Notes: generated from the sequence alone by a model not told the origin. Positions 1 to 7,961 are shown, numbered from the stretch's first letter. The stretch is 34,165 nt of DNA from Nitrosomonas sp. (GCA_020446045.1 JAGRFM010000081.1:1-34165), one strand, 5' to 3'. Program-made: numbers and translations.

Positions 1-2
1 TG

Positions 3-44
3 CTGGAAGCTATCGAGAACGATCATGAAAAGCGTATTAAATAA
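3..44 (+). CDS. 3' end of an upstream coding sequence (partial)
   Basis: The frame from base 3 reads LEAIENDHEKRIK and then stop. Its charged, helix-like composition is typical of a protein C-terminus, and it ends 12 bases before the next start. The piece is too short to assign a function. Since the next gene is a response regulator, a signalling partner is possible, but that is a guess. The other frames also stay open briefly, so this call is weak. Confidence 0.35.
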   Translation: MEAIENDHEKRIK

Positions 45-56
45 CATTTTGGCAAT

Positions 57-1274
57 ATGAGCAGTTTACAAAAGATACGCGTTTTACTGTTGGATGATGA
101 TCAATTCATATTGGATTTTGTCAGTGAGTTGCTGAGAGACCTGGGTGTGGATGAAGTGTTGGTTGCTCAGGATGGTATGGCGGGATTAAACGTATTATCC
201 GAACAGGTGGCAGACATCGATCTGCTGATCTGTGATATCGAAATGCCTGAGATGGATGGTATTGAATTTCTGCGTAACATAGCCAGCCAGAATTATTGTG
301 GAAATATTGCGTTGTTTTCAGGAATCGACGCAGATCTGCTCAGAGCTGCGGAGCGATTTGCCAAAGTCAGTGGTTTAAGAGTGCTGGGAACTTTGTCGAA
401 ACCGGTTTCCCTGGGCGCATTGGCAACTATACTTGAACGCGTATCGCATCCCGAACTTCTTTCAGCAGTTAAAAAACCTATACAACCACCTGACGATAGC
501 AAGTTTAATCTTGAAGATGTTCGCAAAGCAATTGTTGATGAAGCATTTGAAGTTTATTATCAACCCAAGGTAACAGTATCGGATGGTAAAATCGTCGGGT
601 TTGAAAGTCTTGCCCGATGGATTCATCCCCATTATGGATTTATTCCGCCGGATCAATTTATACCGCTTATCGAACAAACACCGGGTTTGATTGATGAGTT
701 TACTCAGCTGATTTTGAAAAAATCGGTTAAACAGCTTGCACAGTGGCTGGATCAGGGGCTGGATCTGAAAGCGGCGGTAAATATATCGATGGAAAATTTA
801 AACCGCTATGATTTACCCGAAATTTTTGCCAAGACTGCTCAAGCGTTTAATGTGCCGCTCAAGAAAATCATGCTGGAAATTACAGAGAGTAAACTGAGTA
901 AAGATTATGCATTAAGCCTGGATATTCTGACGCGCTTTAGAATAAAAGGTTTCGGTTTGTCTATCGATGATTTTGGGACCGGTTACGCAACGATGGAAAC
1001 CCTGAACAATTTGCCCTTTACCGAATTGAAGATTGATCGCATGTTTGTCAACGGTGCAGTCAATGATGCTTCGGCACGTGCCATAGTGGAATCGAGTGTA
1101 CGTTTGGCGAAAGAATTCGGGTTGAATATCGTCGCTGAAGGCGTCGAGACCGAGGAAGAACTGGAGCTTATAGGGAAATTGGGTTGTATTGAAGCGCAAG
1201 GCTATTATTTTTCCAAACCGGTGCCAGCCGATGAATTTGTTCAATTAAAATCTTTACATGTTTCGAATCGATAG
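57..1274 (+). CDS. REC-EAL response regulator, c-di-GMP phosphodiesterase
   Basis: A cytoplasmic two-domain protein of 405 residues. The REC domain (about 7-130) has the acidic cluster D13-D15, the phospho-acceptor D60 in CDIEMPEMDG and K115 in LSKP. The EAL domain (about 152-400) has ESLAR (183-187, in place of EALAR), N242, E274 in LEITES, DDFGTGY (304-310), K325 in LKID and E361/E364 in AEGVE. All metal- and substrate-binding positions therefore look intact, and hydrolysis of c-di-GMP to pGpG is expected. The architecture and length match the RocR/VieA-like class of phosphorylation-controlled phosphodiesterases. No HTH is present, so the output is enzymatic. No good Shine-Dalgarno precedes the ATG. 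The cognate kinase is not in view and may lie to the left. Confidence 0.9.
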   Translation: MSSLQKIRVLLLDDDQFILDFVSELLRDLGVDEVLVAQDGMAGLNVLSEQVADIDLLICDIEMPEMDGIEFLRNIASQNYCGNIALFSGIDADLLRAAERFAKVSGLRVLGTLSKPVSLGALATILERVSHPELLSAVKKPIQPPDDSKFNLEDVRKAIVDEAFEVYYQPKVTVSDGKIVGFESLARWIHPHYGFIPPDQFIPLIEQTPGLIDEFTQLILKKSVKQLAQWLDQGLDLKAAVNISMENLNRYDLPEIFAKTAQAFNVPLKKIMLEITESKLSKDYALSLDILTRFRIKGFGLSIDDFGTGYATMETLNNLPFTELKIDRMFVNGAVNDASARAIVESSVRLAKEFGLNIVAEGVETEEELELIGKLGCIEAQGYYFSKPVPADEFVQLKSLHVSNR

Positions 1275-1390
1275 CTTTGTTGCTTTGTTGTACGAGCAAC
1301 GACGTCTTACCCTGCTTGGATATCAATAATTGATACCCGACTCTAATCAAAAAATGTTCTAACCCCCGTAATTTTAATCTTATTTGATCT

Positions 1391-4300
1391 ATGACTATGT
1401 TGGATTCAACATCCCCCAATCGTTCTATCGTACCTTCACCTGATTTTCAATTTAATACGACTGTTTCCGATCTGTATCGGCGTGATGGTTTGTTGAGATT
1501 GGATCAGGAATTTTTGGATTTTTTGAAAGAGGGTGATGCGCCGGTTTATGAAAAACTGCTAGTTGCACGCGAACAACCGGATGCTTTGCAGCCCAAGGAT
1601 GAATCGGCTTTATTAATCGCTGTTGCGCCTTGGCTGGATGATTTTATTGCCAAACTTTTCAATATTGAGTCAGAGATTAAAGTGTTGGCGGCGAAACATC
1701 ATGAACTGGCGCCGCTTTATTTCTGTAAACGGCAGTTCGTGCAGCGCCGCGCCAAAGGCAAAGTAAAACCTGACGAGCTTGCAACGATCAATGGCCTGAC
1801 TTTGGAAAAAGAACTGGAGGCTGAATTCGGGGAACCGTTTTCCGAATTGGTGTTTGCGACGCAGGTTGAGAAATGGATGCAAGACGAAGCTGCGAATGAA
1901 GCGCAGTTAAAAAAGGCGCTGCATTATGCAGCATGGGCCTTGAGAACACCTGAGGGGCAAGCGCATACGCATGACGGCATTTTGTTTAAATCCCCGGCCA
2001 AGCTGAATTTTCAGCACTTGCTCGAACTGGATACCGACGAATCAAAAGGATATCCGTTGCACAAGTTGCATCATTTGAGGCAGCGTGAAGGTTTTGCGTT
2101 GACCGATGAGGGCACCGATTTGGTTGGGGCGCTTGATGAGGCGAATTACTGTATCTGGTGCCACGAGCAGGGTAAGGATTCCTGTTCAAAAGGCCTGAAA
2201 GACAAGCCCAAGTCTGCGGACGAACCTGCGCCGTTTAAAAACAGCGAGCTTGGTGCGTTGTTGGCCGGGTGCCCGCTGGAAGAACGTATTTCGGAATTTC
2301 ATAAACTGAAGACACAAGGAGTGGCCGTTGGCAGTCTGGCGATGATCGTGCTGGATAACCCGATGTGTGCGGGAACCGGGCACCGGATTTGTAACGATTG
2401 TATGAAGTCCTGTATTTATCAAAAGCAGGATCCGGTCGATATCCCGCAGGCAGAAACACGCACCTTGAAAGACGTGTTGGCATTGCCCTGGGGTTATGAA
2501 ATTTACAGCTTGCTGACACGCTGGAATCCATTGAATCTGAAACGTCCCGTACCTAAACCGTTGACAGGTAAAAAAGTGTTGGTTGTCGGTATGGGGCCGG
2601 CGGGTTATACGCTGGCGCATCATTTAATGAACGAAGGTCATACCGTGGTCGGTATCGACGGTCTCAAGATTGAACCGCTGTCGGAAAATCTTTCGGGTGT
2701 CACGATGAAAGGTGAACGTGTGCCTTTTCATGCCGTTTATGATTCCGGAGAATTGGAAGAAAATCTGGATGAACGCATGCCGGGTGGGTTTGGTGGTGTA
2801 GCCGAATATGGTATTACCGTACGCTGGAATAAGAATTTTCTGAAACTGATCCGGCTATTGTTGGAACGCCGGGATCAGTTTGCGCTGTTTGGCGGAATTC
2901 GTTTTGGTGGTACGCTGACAACGGACGATGCATTTGCCATGGGGTTTGACCATGTTGCATTGGCAGCTGGCGCCGGTAAGCCGACGGTGTTAAATCTGCC
3001 GAACGGTTTGGCGCGCGGCGTGCGCGCTGCATCCGATTTTTTGATGGCGCTGCAATTGACGGGTGCCGCACAACGCGATTCGATTGCCAACATGCAGTTG
3101 CGGTTACCGGTTATCGTCATTGGTGGTGGTCTGACTGCCATTGATACGGCGACCGAAGCTTTGGCCTATTATCCGGTGCAGGTCGAGAAATTCCTGCAAC
3201 GTTTTGAACTGCTTGCAGCCGTTCAGGGTGAAGCGGCGATTCGTGCGATCTGGGATGCGGAAGAAACCGAAATAGCTGACGAATTTCTAAAACATGCGCG
3301 TGCGATTCGCGCCGAGCGTGAAGCGGCTGAACGTGAAGGACGTGAAGCGGATATTTTGTCGTTGCTGCAATCCTGGGGTGGAGCCACCATTGCGTATCGC
3401 AAGCGCCTGATTGACAGCCCTTCTTATACATTGAATCATGAAGAAGTCGAAAAAGCGCTCGAGGAAGGCATCTGGTTTGCCGAGGGACTGACACCGACCC
3501 GCGTTAACGTCAATCAATGGGATCATGTGCAATCGGTACAGTTTACCGTGCAAAAGCGCGACGATGAGGGCAACTGGAATAAAACCGGAGAAGTTGAGTT
3601 GTCTGCGCATGCATTGCTTGTTGCAGCCGGAACGCAGCCCAACACCGTGCTGGCGCGGGAAGACGGTGATAAATATAAACTCGATGGACGCTATTTTGCA
3701 GCCTGCGATGAATCGGGCAATCCGGTTAAACCGGCATACGGCAATCCTAAGTCCGGAACGGCTTCGGTTTTGCTCAGCTATTATAAAGATGCGCAGGACG
3801 GTCGTTTCATCAGTTTCTTTGGCGACTTACATCCTTCTTTCTCAGGGAATGTTGTGAAGGCCATGTCGAGTGCGAAACTTGGCTATCCCGTCGTCGATAA
3901 TGTGCTTGGCAAGGTTGCGCCTCGTTCTGATAAATCAACCGAACAGTTTTTTGCATCGTTTAACCAACAATGGCGCCCCATTGTCCACAAGGTTGAACGG
4001 CTGACGCCGAACATTGTTGAGGTGGTGGTCCATGCACCGATGGCTGCGGAACGTTTTCATCCTGGGCAGTTTTATCGCTTCCAGAATTATGCGGCGCTTG
4101 CACCGGTTAAGAACGATACACGGCTGGCGATGGAAGGAATAGCCTTGACTGGCGCTTCGGTAGATATTTCACAAGGATTGGTATCGCTGATTGCACTTGA
4201 AATGGGCGGTTCGGCGGATTTGTGCACCATGCTGAAACCGGGTGAGCCGGTTATTTTAATGGGGCCGACGGGCACACCAACTGAAATCGAATCCGGTGAG

Positions 4301-4930
4301 ACCGTGATACTCGTCGGCGGTGGTCTGGGTAACGCGGTGCTATTCTCTATCGGCGCTGCAGCGCGTGAAGCAGGTTGCAAGGTGCTTTATTTTGCCGGTT
4401 ACAAGAAACTGGTTGACCGATACAAAATGACCGAAATCGAGGCGGCGGCTGACACAGTCGTATGGTGTTGTGACGAAGCGCCCGGTTTCGAGCCAGGTCG
4501 CCCTGGTGATAAACAGTTTGTCGGCAATATTGTTGAGGCTATGATCGCTTATGGCAATGGTCAACTGGGTGAGCAATCGGTGCCGATGAATGAAGCGGAC
4601 CGTATCATCGCCATCGGGTCGGATCGCATGATGGCCGCCGTGGGAGCGGCGCGGCATAACCAGTTGAAGCCTTATCTCAAAGCAGCGCATTTCGCGATCG
4701 GGTCGATCAATTCACCGATGCAGTGCATGATGAAAGAGATCTGCGCGCAGTGTCTCCAGCCGCATAAAGATCCGCAAACGGGTGAAGTGACCTACGTCTT
4801 TTCATGCTTTAACCAGGATCAGCCGCTGGATCTCGTTGACTTCACCGGTCTGGCGTCACGTCTGCGGCAAAACAGTGTGCAGGAAAAATTAACCAGCCGC
4901 TGGATTGATCGTTGCCTCGATCGAGCATGA
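1391..4930 (+). CDS. Fused GltD/NfnB-like and PyrK/NfnA-like Fe-S flavin oxidoreductase
   Basis: A 1179-residue cytoplasmic redox protein. Residues 1-240 are not recognised. A Fer4_20-like Fe-S domain follows, with cysteines at 254, 257, 265, 334, 337 and 341 (for example ICNDCMKSC). Next comes a GltD-like two-dinucleotide fold: FAD motif VVGMGPAG near 400 and NAD(P) motif VIGGGLTAID near 576. From about 860 there is a ferredoxin-reductase/PyrK-like part with HPGQFYRFQN for flavin, LVGGGLG for NAD and a four-cysteine set at 1112, 1118, 1121 and 1139 that suits a 2Fe-2S cluster. This order resembles NfnB followed by NfnA of the electron-bifurcating ferredoxin:NADP transhydrogenase, joined in one chain. 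Bifurcation is inference; a simpler NAD(P)H:acceptor oxidoreductase is possible. A second in-frame ATG lies at 1397 and no clear ribosome site is seen. Confidence 0.8.
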   Translation: MTMLDSTSPNRSIVPSPDFQFNTTVSDLYRRDGLLRLDQEFLDFLKEGDAPVYEKLLVAREQPDALQPKDESALLIAVAPWLDDFIAKLFNIESEIKVLAAKHHELAPLYFCKRQFVQRRAKGKVKPDELATINGLTLEKELEAEFGEPFSELVFATQVEKWMQDEAANEAQLKKALHYAAWALRTPEGQAHTHDGILFKSPAKLNFQHLLELDTDESKGYPLHKLHHLRQREGFALTDEGTDLVGALDEANYCIWCHEQGKDSCSKGLKDKPKSADEPAPFKNSELGALLAGCPLEERISEFHKLKTQGVAVGSLAMIVLDNPMCAGTGHRICNDCMKSCIYQKQDPVDIPQAETRTLKDVLALPWGYEIYSLLTRWNPLNLKRPVPKPLTGKKVLVVGMGPAGYTLAHHLMNEGHTVVGIDGLKIEPLSENLSGVTMKGERVPFHAVYDSGELEENLDERMPGGFGGVAEYGITVRWNKNFLKLIRLLLERRDQFALFGGIRFGGTLTTDDAFAMGFDHVALAAGAGKPTVLNLPNGLARGVRAASDFLMALQLTGAAQRDSIANMQLRLPVIVIGGGLTAIDTATEALAYYPVQVEKFLQRFELLAAVQGEAAIRAIWDAEETEIADEFLKHARAIRAEREAAEREGREADILSLLQSWGGATIAYRKRLIDSPSYTLNHEEVEKALEEGIWFAEGLTPTRVNVNQWDHVQSVQFTVQKRDDEGNWNKTGEVELSAHALLVAAGTQPNTVLAREDGDKYKLDGRYFAACDESGNPVKPAYGNPKSGTASVLLSYYKDAQDGRFISFFGDLHPSFSGNVVKAMSSAKLGYPVVDNVLGKVAPRSDKSTEQFFASFNQQWRPIVHKVERLTPNIVEVVVHAPMAAERFHPGQFYRFQNYAALAPVKNDTRLAMEGIALTGASVDISQGLVSLIALEMGGSADLCTMLKPGEPVILMGPTGTPTEIESGETVILVGGGLGNAVLFSIGAAAREAGCKVLYFAGYKKLVDRYKMTEIEAAADTVVWCCDEAPGFEPGRPGDKQFVGNIVEAMIAYGNGQLGEQSVPMNEADRIIAIGSDRMMAAVGAARHNQLKPYLKAAHFAIGSINSPMQCMMKEICAQCLQPHKDPQTGEVTYVFSCFNQDQPLDLVDFTGLASRLRQNSVQEKLTSRWIDRCLDRA

Positions 4931-4947
4931 CGATTTAATTTAAATCG
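4931..4947. other. 17-bp AT-rich palindrome after the oxidoreductase stop
   Basis: CGATTTAATTTAAATCG begins right after the TGA: a 7-bp stem with a 3-base loop. It could end transcription weakly, but there is no T tract and little GC, so a terminator role is uncertain. Confidence 0.3.
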
Positions 4948-4968
4948 TGAGCCGGTTTGAGTAGAGTG

Positions 4969-5057
4969 GTAGGATGGATAAGCATAGCGCCGCCCACTAC
5001 CGGATTTTCTTTAATTGAATGAATTCCGGCGGACGGCATTTTACTGATCCATCCTGC
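4969..5057. repeat. REP-like inverted repeat pair (GTAGGATGGAT...)
   Basis: GTAGGATGGAT at 4969-4979 is matched in inverted orientation, with one mismatch, by ATCCATCCTGC at 5047-5057. The left part starts with the GTAG tetranucleotide and runs into CGCCGCCCAC, which is the layout of RAYT-associated REP sequences. The inner part carries CCGG-ended arms (5000-5029). It sits between the oxidoreductase and a broken subtilase. A dispersed repeat is likely; only a genome-wide search would prove copy number. Confidence 0.5.
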
Positions 5058-5067
5058 AGGGGCTGGC

Positions 5068-5432
5068 TCATAATTTCAGAGAAAGTTGTTGTATTGCAAG
5101 ACCAGGTACCTTTGCTCCAGTCAGAGGCGTGCCATTAGTATTAGTAACAGAGTACCTATTACCCCTGTATTTTTAAGAGCATCGTATAACGTTGTTGCAT
5201 TTGTTGCATAAAGTACCAGCAGCCTGACAAGCTACTGCAAAAATACCGGCAATATAAGGTGCCGAGAATGACGCTCCACTATTTGGAACAGATGCTCCAT
5301 TATAGTTTAATAACGCCACAGATTCTCCCGGAGCAAAGGTGGAGATATTCGATCCAATTCTAGAGAAGGATGCTTTGGCGTCTTTACCGATAGAGATTAG
5401 CTGATTATTTGTTGCTCCCACTACGAAAGCTT
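5068..5432 (-). pseudogene. S8 subtilase C-terminal fragment, frameshifted and truncated
   Basis: Read on the minus strand from 5432 the frame gives AFVVGATNNQLISIGKD, then the catalytic-serine motif GASFSAPYIAG, as in the GTSxAxP block of subtilisin-like proteases. The frame then breaks near 5215. The next frame gives ATNATTLYDALKNTGVIGT, and a second shift near 5155 restores VTNTNGTPLTGAKVPGL up to a stop at 5068-5070. So only the last third of the protease remains, with two frameshifts. The catalytic Asp and His regions are absent. The 5' break falls exactly at the edge of the REP-flanked element (5433), which suggests interruption by that element. It is non-functional as it stands. Confidence 0.75.
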
Positions 5433-5469
5433 GAGCAAGTAGCCCGGATGCAACTTGTGGAATCCGGGA
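5433..5469 (+). repeat. REP element, left copy (37-bp inverted repeat)
   Basis: Contains GTAG (5439-5442) followed by the imperfect palindrome CCCGGAT...AATCCGGG. The 37 bases are the exact reverse complement of 5772-5808. GTAG plus a palindrome is the hallmark of REP sequences recognised by RAYT transposases. Confidence 0.75.
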
Positions 5470-5527
5470 TGATATGCGGAGTTCACGGACGTAACGTTAT
5501 CATTCGTTATTAGGCAAATGAATGGTG

Positions 5528-5716
5528 CAATATCGACGCAATCGCGTTTTGGGTGGAAGCGATGATATTGATTTTTCACGGCATATTGATTATATCCACT
5601 ATAATCCTGTAAAACATGGTCATATGTAGCAGGTAAGGGACTGGCCTTATTCAAGCTTCCCCCGTTTTGTTGCGAAAAAGATTTATCCATTGAATTGGGG
5701 AAGCGCAAATAATTGA
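5528..5716 (+). pseudogene. RAYT (REP-associated Y1 transposase) C-terminal remnant
   Basis: The plus frame reads QYRRNR, then DFSRHIDYIHYNPVKHGH, the strongly conserved C-terminal block of RAYT / Y1_Tnp proteins. After an in-frame TAG (5627-5629) it continues as QVRDWPYSSFPRF and IYPLNWGS to a stop at 5714-5716, also typical of this family's tail. The segment before 5561 is scrambled compared with the usual QRRFWEH block. The HUH and catalytic tyrosine region is missing. RAYTs are single-strand transposases that act on REP palindromes, and here inverted REP copies flank the fragment on both sides. It is a dead relic. Confidence 0.8.
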
Positions 5717-5771
5717 TAAGTTTGACCAGTATCACTTTGGAGAATAATTTAGCTTAGGGCAGCTTCTATTT

Positions 5772-5808
5772 TCCCGGATTCCACAAGTTGCATCCGGGCT
5801 ACTTGCTC
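5772..5808 (-). repeat. REP element, right copy (37-bp inverted repeat)
   Basis: Exact reverse complement of 5433-5469, with its GTAG on the minus strand at 5799-5802. Together the two copies bound a 376-bp unit holding the RAYT remnant. Confidence 0.75.
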
Positions 5809-5815
5809 TCGCGGA

Positions 5816-5947
5816 TCAAGACCTCATGCGTATTACCAGCTCTTGCTGTTTTGCCGTCAATGGCCCTAATTTCTCTGATAACCAGGGAAATAGAGAACTT
5901 TGTATATTCAACCATGCTTGTGATAAAGTCTCATGTAGCCCGTTCAT
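5816..5947 (-). pseudogene. Transposase N-terminal stub (probable)
   Basis: A 43-codon minus-strand frame begins MNGLHETLSQAWLNIQ, continues with LFPWLSEKLGPLTAKQQELV and then stops just before the REP copy. A short helix followed by a 'LFPWL...GPLTxKQQ' block is what I recall from N-termini of DDE (IS1182/IS5-like) transposases. No catalytic part follows. Its frame also reads upstream of the ATG without an obvious start. The break lies beside the REP element, so the stub was probably cut by the same events that truncated the subtilase on the other side. The family assignment is from memory of the motif and is moderate at best. Confidence 0.45.
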
Positions 5948-6127
5948 TTGCTGATATTCTTGAGTTTTAGGCGATTCAACGTTATCACTTTTGAAGAGGC
6001 TATTTCACTTTTTTGGTCGATCGGGCCAATAATTCGGCTTAATTACCTGATTTTGCAAGTTCCTCTTAAGAGTTTGATTAATAATGTTACATATTGTTTC
6101 TCCTGGTTGAATGGAGAAAGCATCTCA

Positions 6128-6145
6128 ATGAAATACTATCAATAA
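6128..6145 (+). other. Possible five-codon leader (MKYYQ) before the GGDEF-EAL gene
   Basis: GGAGAAAG (6113-6120) is a good ribosome site 7 bases before ATG AAA TAC TAT CAA TAA. The next gene's ATG lies 2 bases after this stop and has no ribosome site of its own, which suits translational coupling. It may equally be chance. Confidence 0.3.
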
Positions 6146-6147
6146 AA

Positions 6148-7842
6148 ATGACTTCATTTTTGCCATTTTCTGATGACTTATCAAAATATCAAGCGTTGAT
6201 AGATTTATTGCCTGTAGCTATTTTTATAAAAGATGCCGAAAGCAAAATATTGTTGATCAACAAAGCATGCGAATTGCAATGGGGATTAAGTTTAAAAAAA
6301 GTGTATGGGACTGATGCCAGCCAATTTTTCCCACCTGAACAAATGGAACAATTCCTCGCCAAGGATCAAGAAGTGTTTATAAATGCAAAACAAGTGGATT
6401 TTGAGGAAATAATTTGGAATTCGACACTTGAGCAAAATCGGTTTGTTCATACATTTAAAAAACCCTTGTATGACAAATCCGGAAAACCATTGTATTTGGT
6501 TGGTATGTCCGTCGATATTACCGAACGCAAGAAAGCGGAGCAGCGCATCACAGAAATGGCGACCCATGATTTGTTAACAGGTTTGCCAAATAGAGCTTTA
6601 TTGAAAGATCGTATCGAACAAGCGCTCGAACATTGTCGTCGTAACCAAAAGCAGGTGGCAGTGTTGTTCATAGATCTGGATCATTTCAAGGTTATCAATG
6701 ACTCACTTGGTCATGATGTGGGTGATTTGTTATTAATGGAGGTCGCGACAAGATTTGTGTCCGTAGTACGTAGTGAAGACACGGTAGTACGCCAAGGCGG
6801 CGATGAGTTTATTATACTGCTGTCCAATCTTGACAATGAATTGGGTGCAGAGGAAGTGGCGTATAAGATAATAGATGTTCTAATTCTGCCTTTTCTAATT
6901 GATGGCAAGGAACTCAACATAAGTTGCAGTATCGGTATTTCTTTGTTTCCAAGCGATGGGGAAAATATTTGGACGTTACTGAAGAATAGTGATATTGCCA
7001 TGTATCATGCCAAGAAGAGCGGCCGTAACAACTTCAAGTTTTTTACACCTGAAATGAACAGGCAGGCAAAAGAACGGCATATCATGGAAGTTGGTTTGCG
7101 TAATGCGCTAAAGCGCAACGAATTGCAGCTTTATTATCAGCCCATTGTTAACGTAGACGGCTCTAAGATGAAAAGTATGGAGGTATTGTTACGCTGGCGG
7201 CATCCCAAAAAAGGACTTGTCTGTCCAAACAAATTCATTCGGGTGGCTGAGGAGACTGGAATGATCGTGCCGATCGGAGAATGGGTGCTACGGCAATCGT
7301 GTTTGCAGATAAAAGCATGGTATCAAAAAGGCTATGAAGTTCCGAGGTTGGCAATCAATCTCTCTGCCATGCAGTTCCGGCAGAAAAACCTGGTTGCATG
7401 CATTGCTGGCATTCTGGATGAAATTGGTTTGGGCGGACATTGTTTAACGCTGGAAATCACCGAAAGCGAATTGATAGAGAACGTTGAGGAAACGATCAGG
7501 ACATTGAAGCAGTTAAGCGCATTGGGAATCGAGATTTCCGTAGATGACTTTGGCACTGGTTACTCTAATCTGAGTTTTCTGAAGCGCTACCAGATCAACA
7601 CGTTAAAAATAGACCATTCATTTGTGCGTGACATTACAACCGATCTAGACGATACTGCAATTATTCATGCTATCATCGCTATGGCGCATAACTTGAATAT
7701 ATACGTTATAGCCGAAGGTGTGGAAACTAATAAGCAGCTTGCTTTCCTGGTCTCGCATGGATGTTCTAGCTTCCAGGGTTTTTATTTCAGCAAGCCACTG
7801 CTGGCTGCGGAAATTGAAAGTAGAATGTTATTGGCAAATTAA
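6148..7842 (+). CDS. PAS-GGDEF-EAL c-di-GMP signalling protein
   Basis: A 564-residue soluble protein from ATG 6148. A PAS sensor domain (about 10-130) ends in the typical DITERKKAE linker. The GGDEF domain has GGDEF intact at 217-221 and an RxxD product-inhibition site (RSED, 208-211) five residues upstream, so diguanylate cyclase activity is possible. The EAL domain starts with EVLLRW (345-350, in place of EALLRW). It keeps NLS, LEITESE, VDDFGTGYS (DDFG from 466), LKID and IAEGVET, so phosphodiesterase activity is possible too. No transmembrane segment is seen, and the PAS domain probably senses a cytoplasmic ligand or redox state. Alternative upstream TTG starts exist (6094) but lack support. 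The gene follows mobile-element debris. Confidence 0.9.
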   Translation: MTSFLPFSDDLSKYQALIDLLPVAIFIKDAESKILLINKACELQWGLSLKKVYGTDASQFFPPEQMEQFLAKDQEVFINAKQVDFEEIIWNSTLEQNRFVHTFKKPLYDKSGKPLYLVGMSVDITERKKAEQRITEMATHDLLTGLPNRALLKDRIEQALEHCRRNQKQVAVLFIDLDHFKVINDSLGHDVGDLLLMEVATRFVSVVRSEDTVVRQGGDEFIILLSNLDNELGAEEVAYKIIDVLILPFLIDGKELNISCSIGISLFPSDGENIWTLLKNSDIAMYHAKKSGRNNFKFFTPEMNRQAKERHIMEVGLRNALKRNELQLYYQPIVNVDGSKMKSMEVLLRWRHPKKGLVCPNKFIRVAEETGMIVPIGEWVLRQSCLQIKAWYQKGYEVPRLAINLSAMQFRQKNLVACIAGILDEIGLGGHCLTLEITESELIENVEETIRTLKQLSALGIEISVDDFGTGYSNLSFLKRYQINTLKIDHSFVRDITTDLDDTAIIHAIIAMAHNLNIYVIAEGVETNKQLAFLVSHGCSSFQGFYFSKPLLAAEIESRMLLAN

Positions 7843-7961
7843 CCTAAAAACCTCAGTTGACCGTTAGAAAGAAGTGCAAACTTGATGAATAAAGATATAC
7901 ATTTCAGGAAAATTCATTACCCTGAATGGTGAGCAACACCATCCAACTGAGGTTTTTTAGG
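7843..7961. repeat. MITE-like element with 18-20 bp terminal inverted repeats
   Basis: CCTAAAAACCTCAGTTGA (7843-7860) is mirrored by TCCAACTGAGGTTTTTTAGG (7942-7961), with one base indel and one mismatch. The unit is about 119 bp and has no coding potential. Inside are nested hairpins: TTCAGG/CCTGAA, and ATGGTG-agcaa-CACCAT (7926-7942). It begins on the base after the GGDEF-EAL stop codon. The right arm ends in a T-rich run, so it may also act as a terminator. I read it as a non-autonomous transposable element or a pair of IS ends. Confidence 0.6.

Noticed and set aside
5948-6145. Plus-strand 65-codon frame before the GGDEF-EAL gene
   Set aside because: No family features, and it overlaps the transposase stub and the promoter area of the next gene. 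Only its last five codons (MKYYQ) have a ribosome site.
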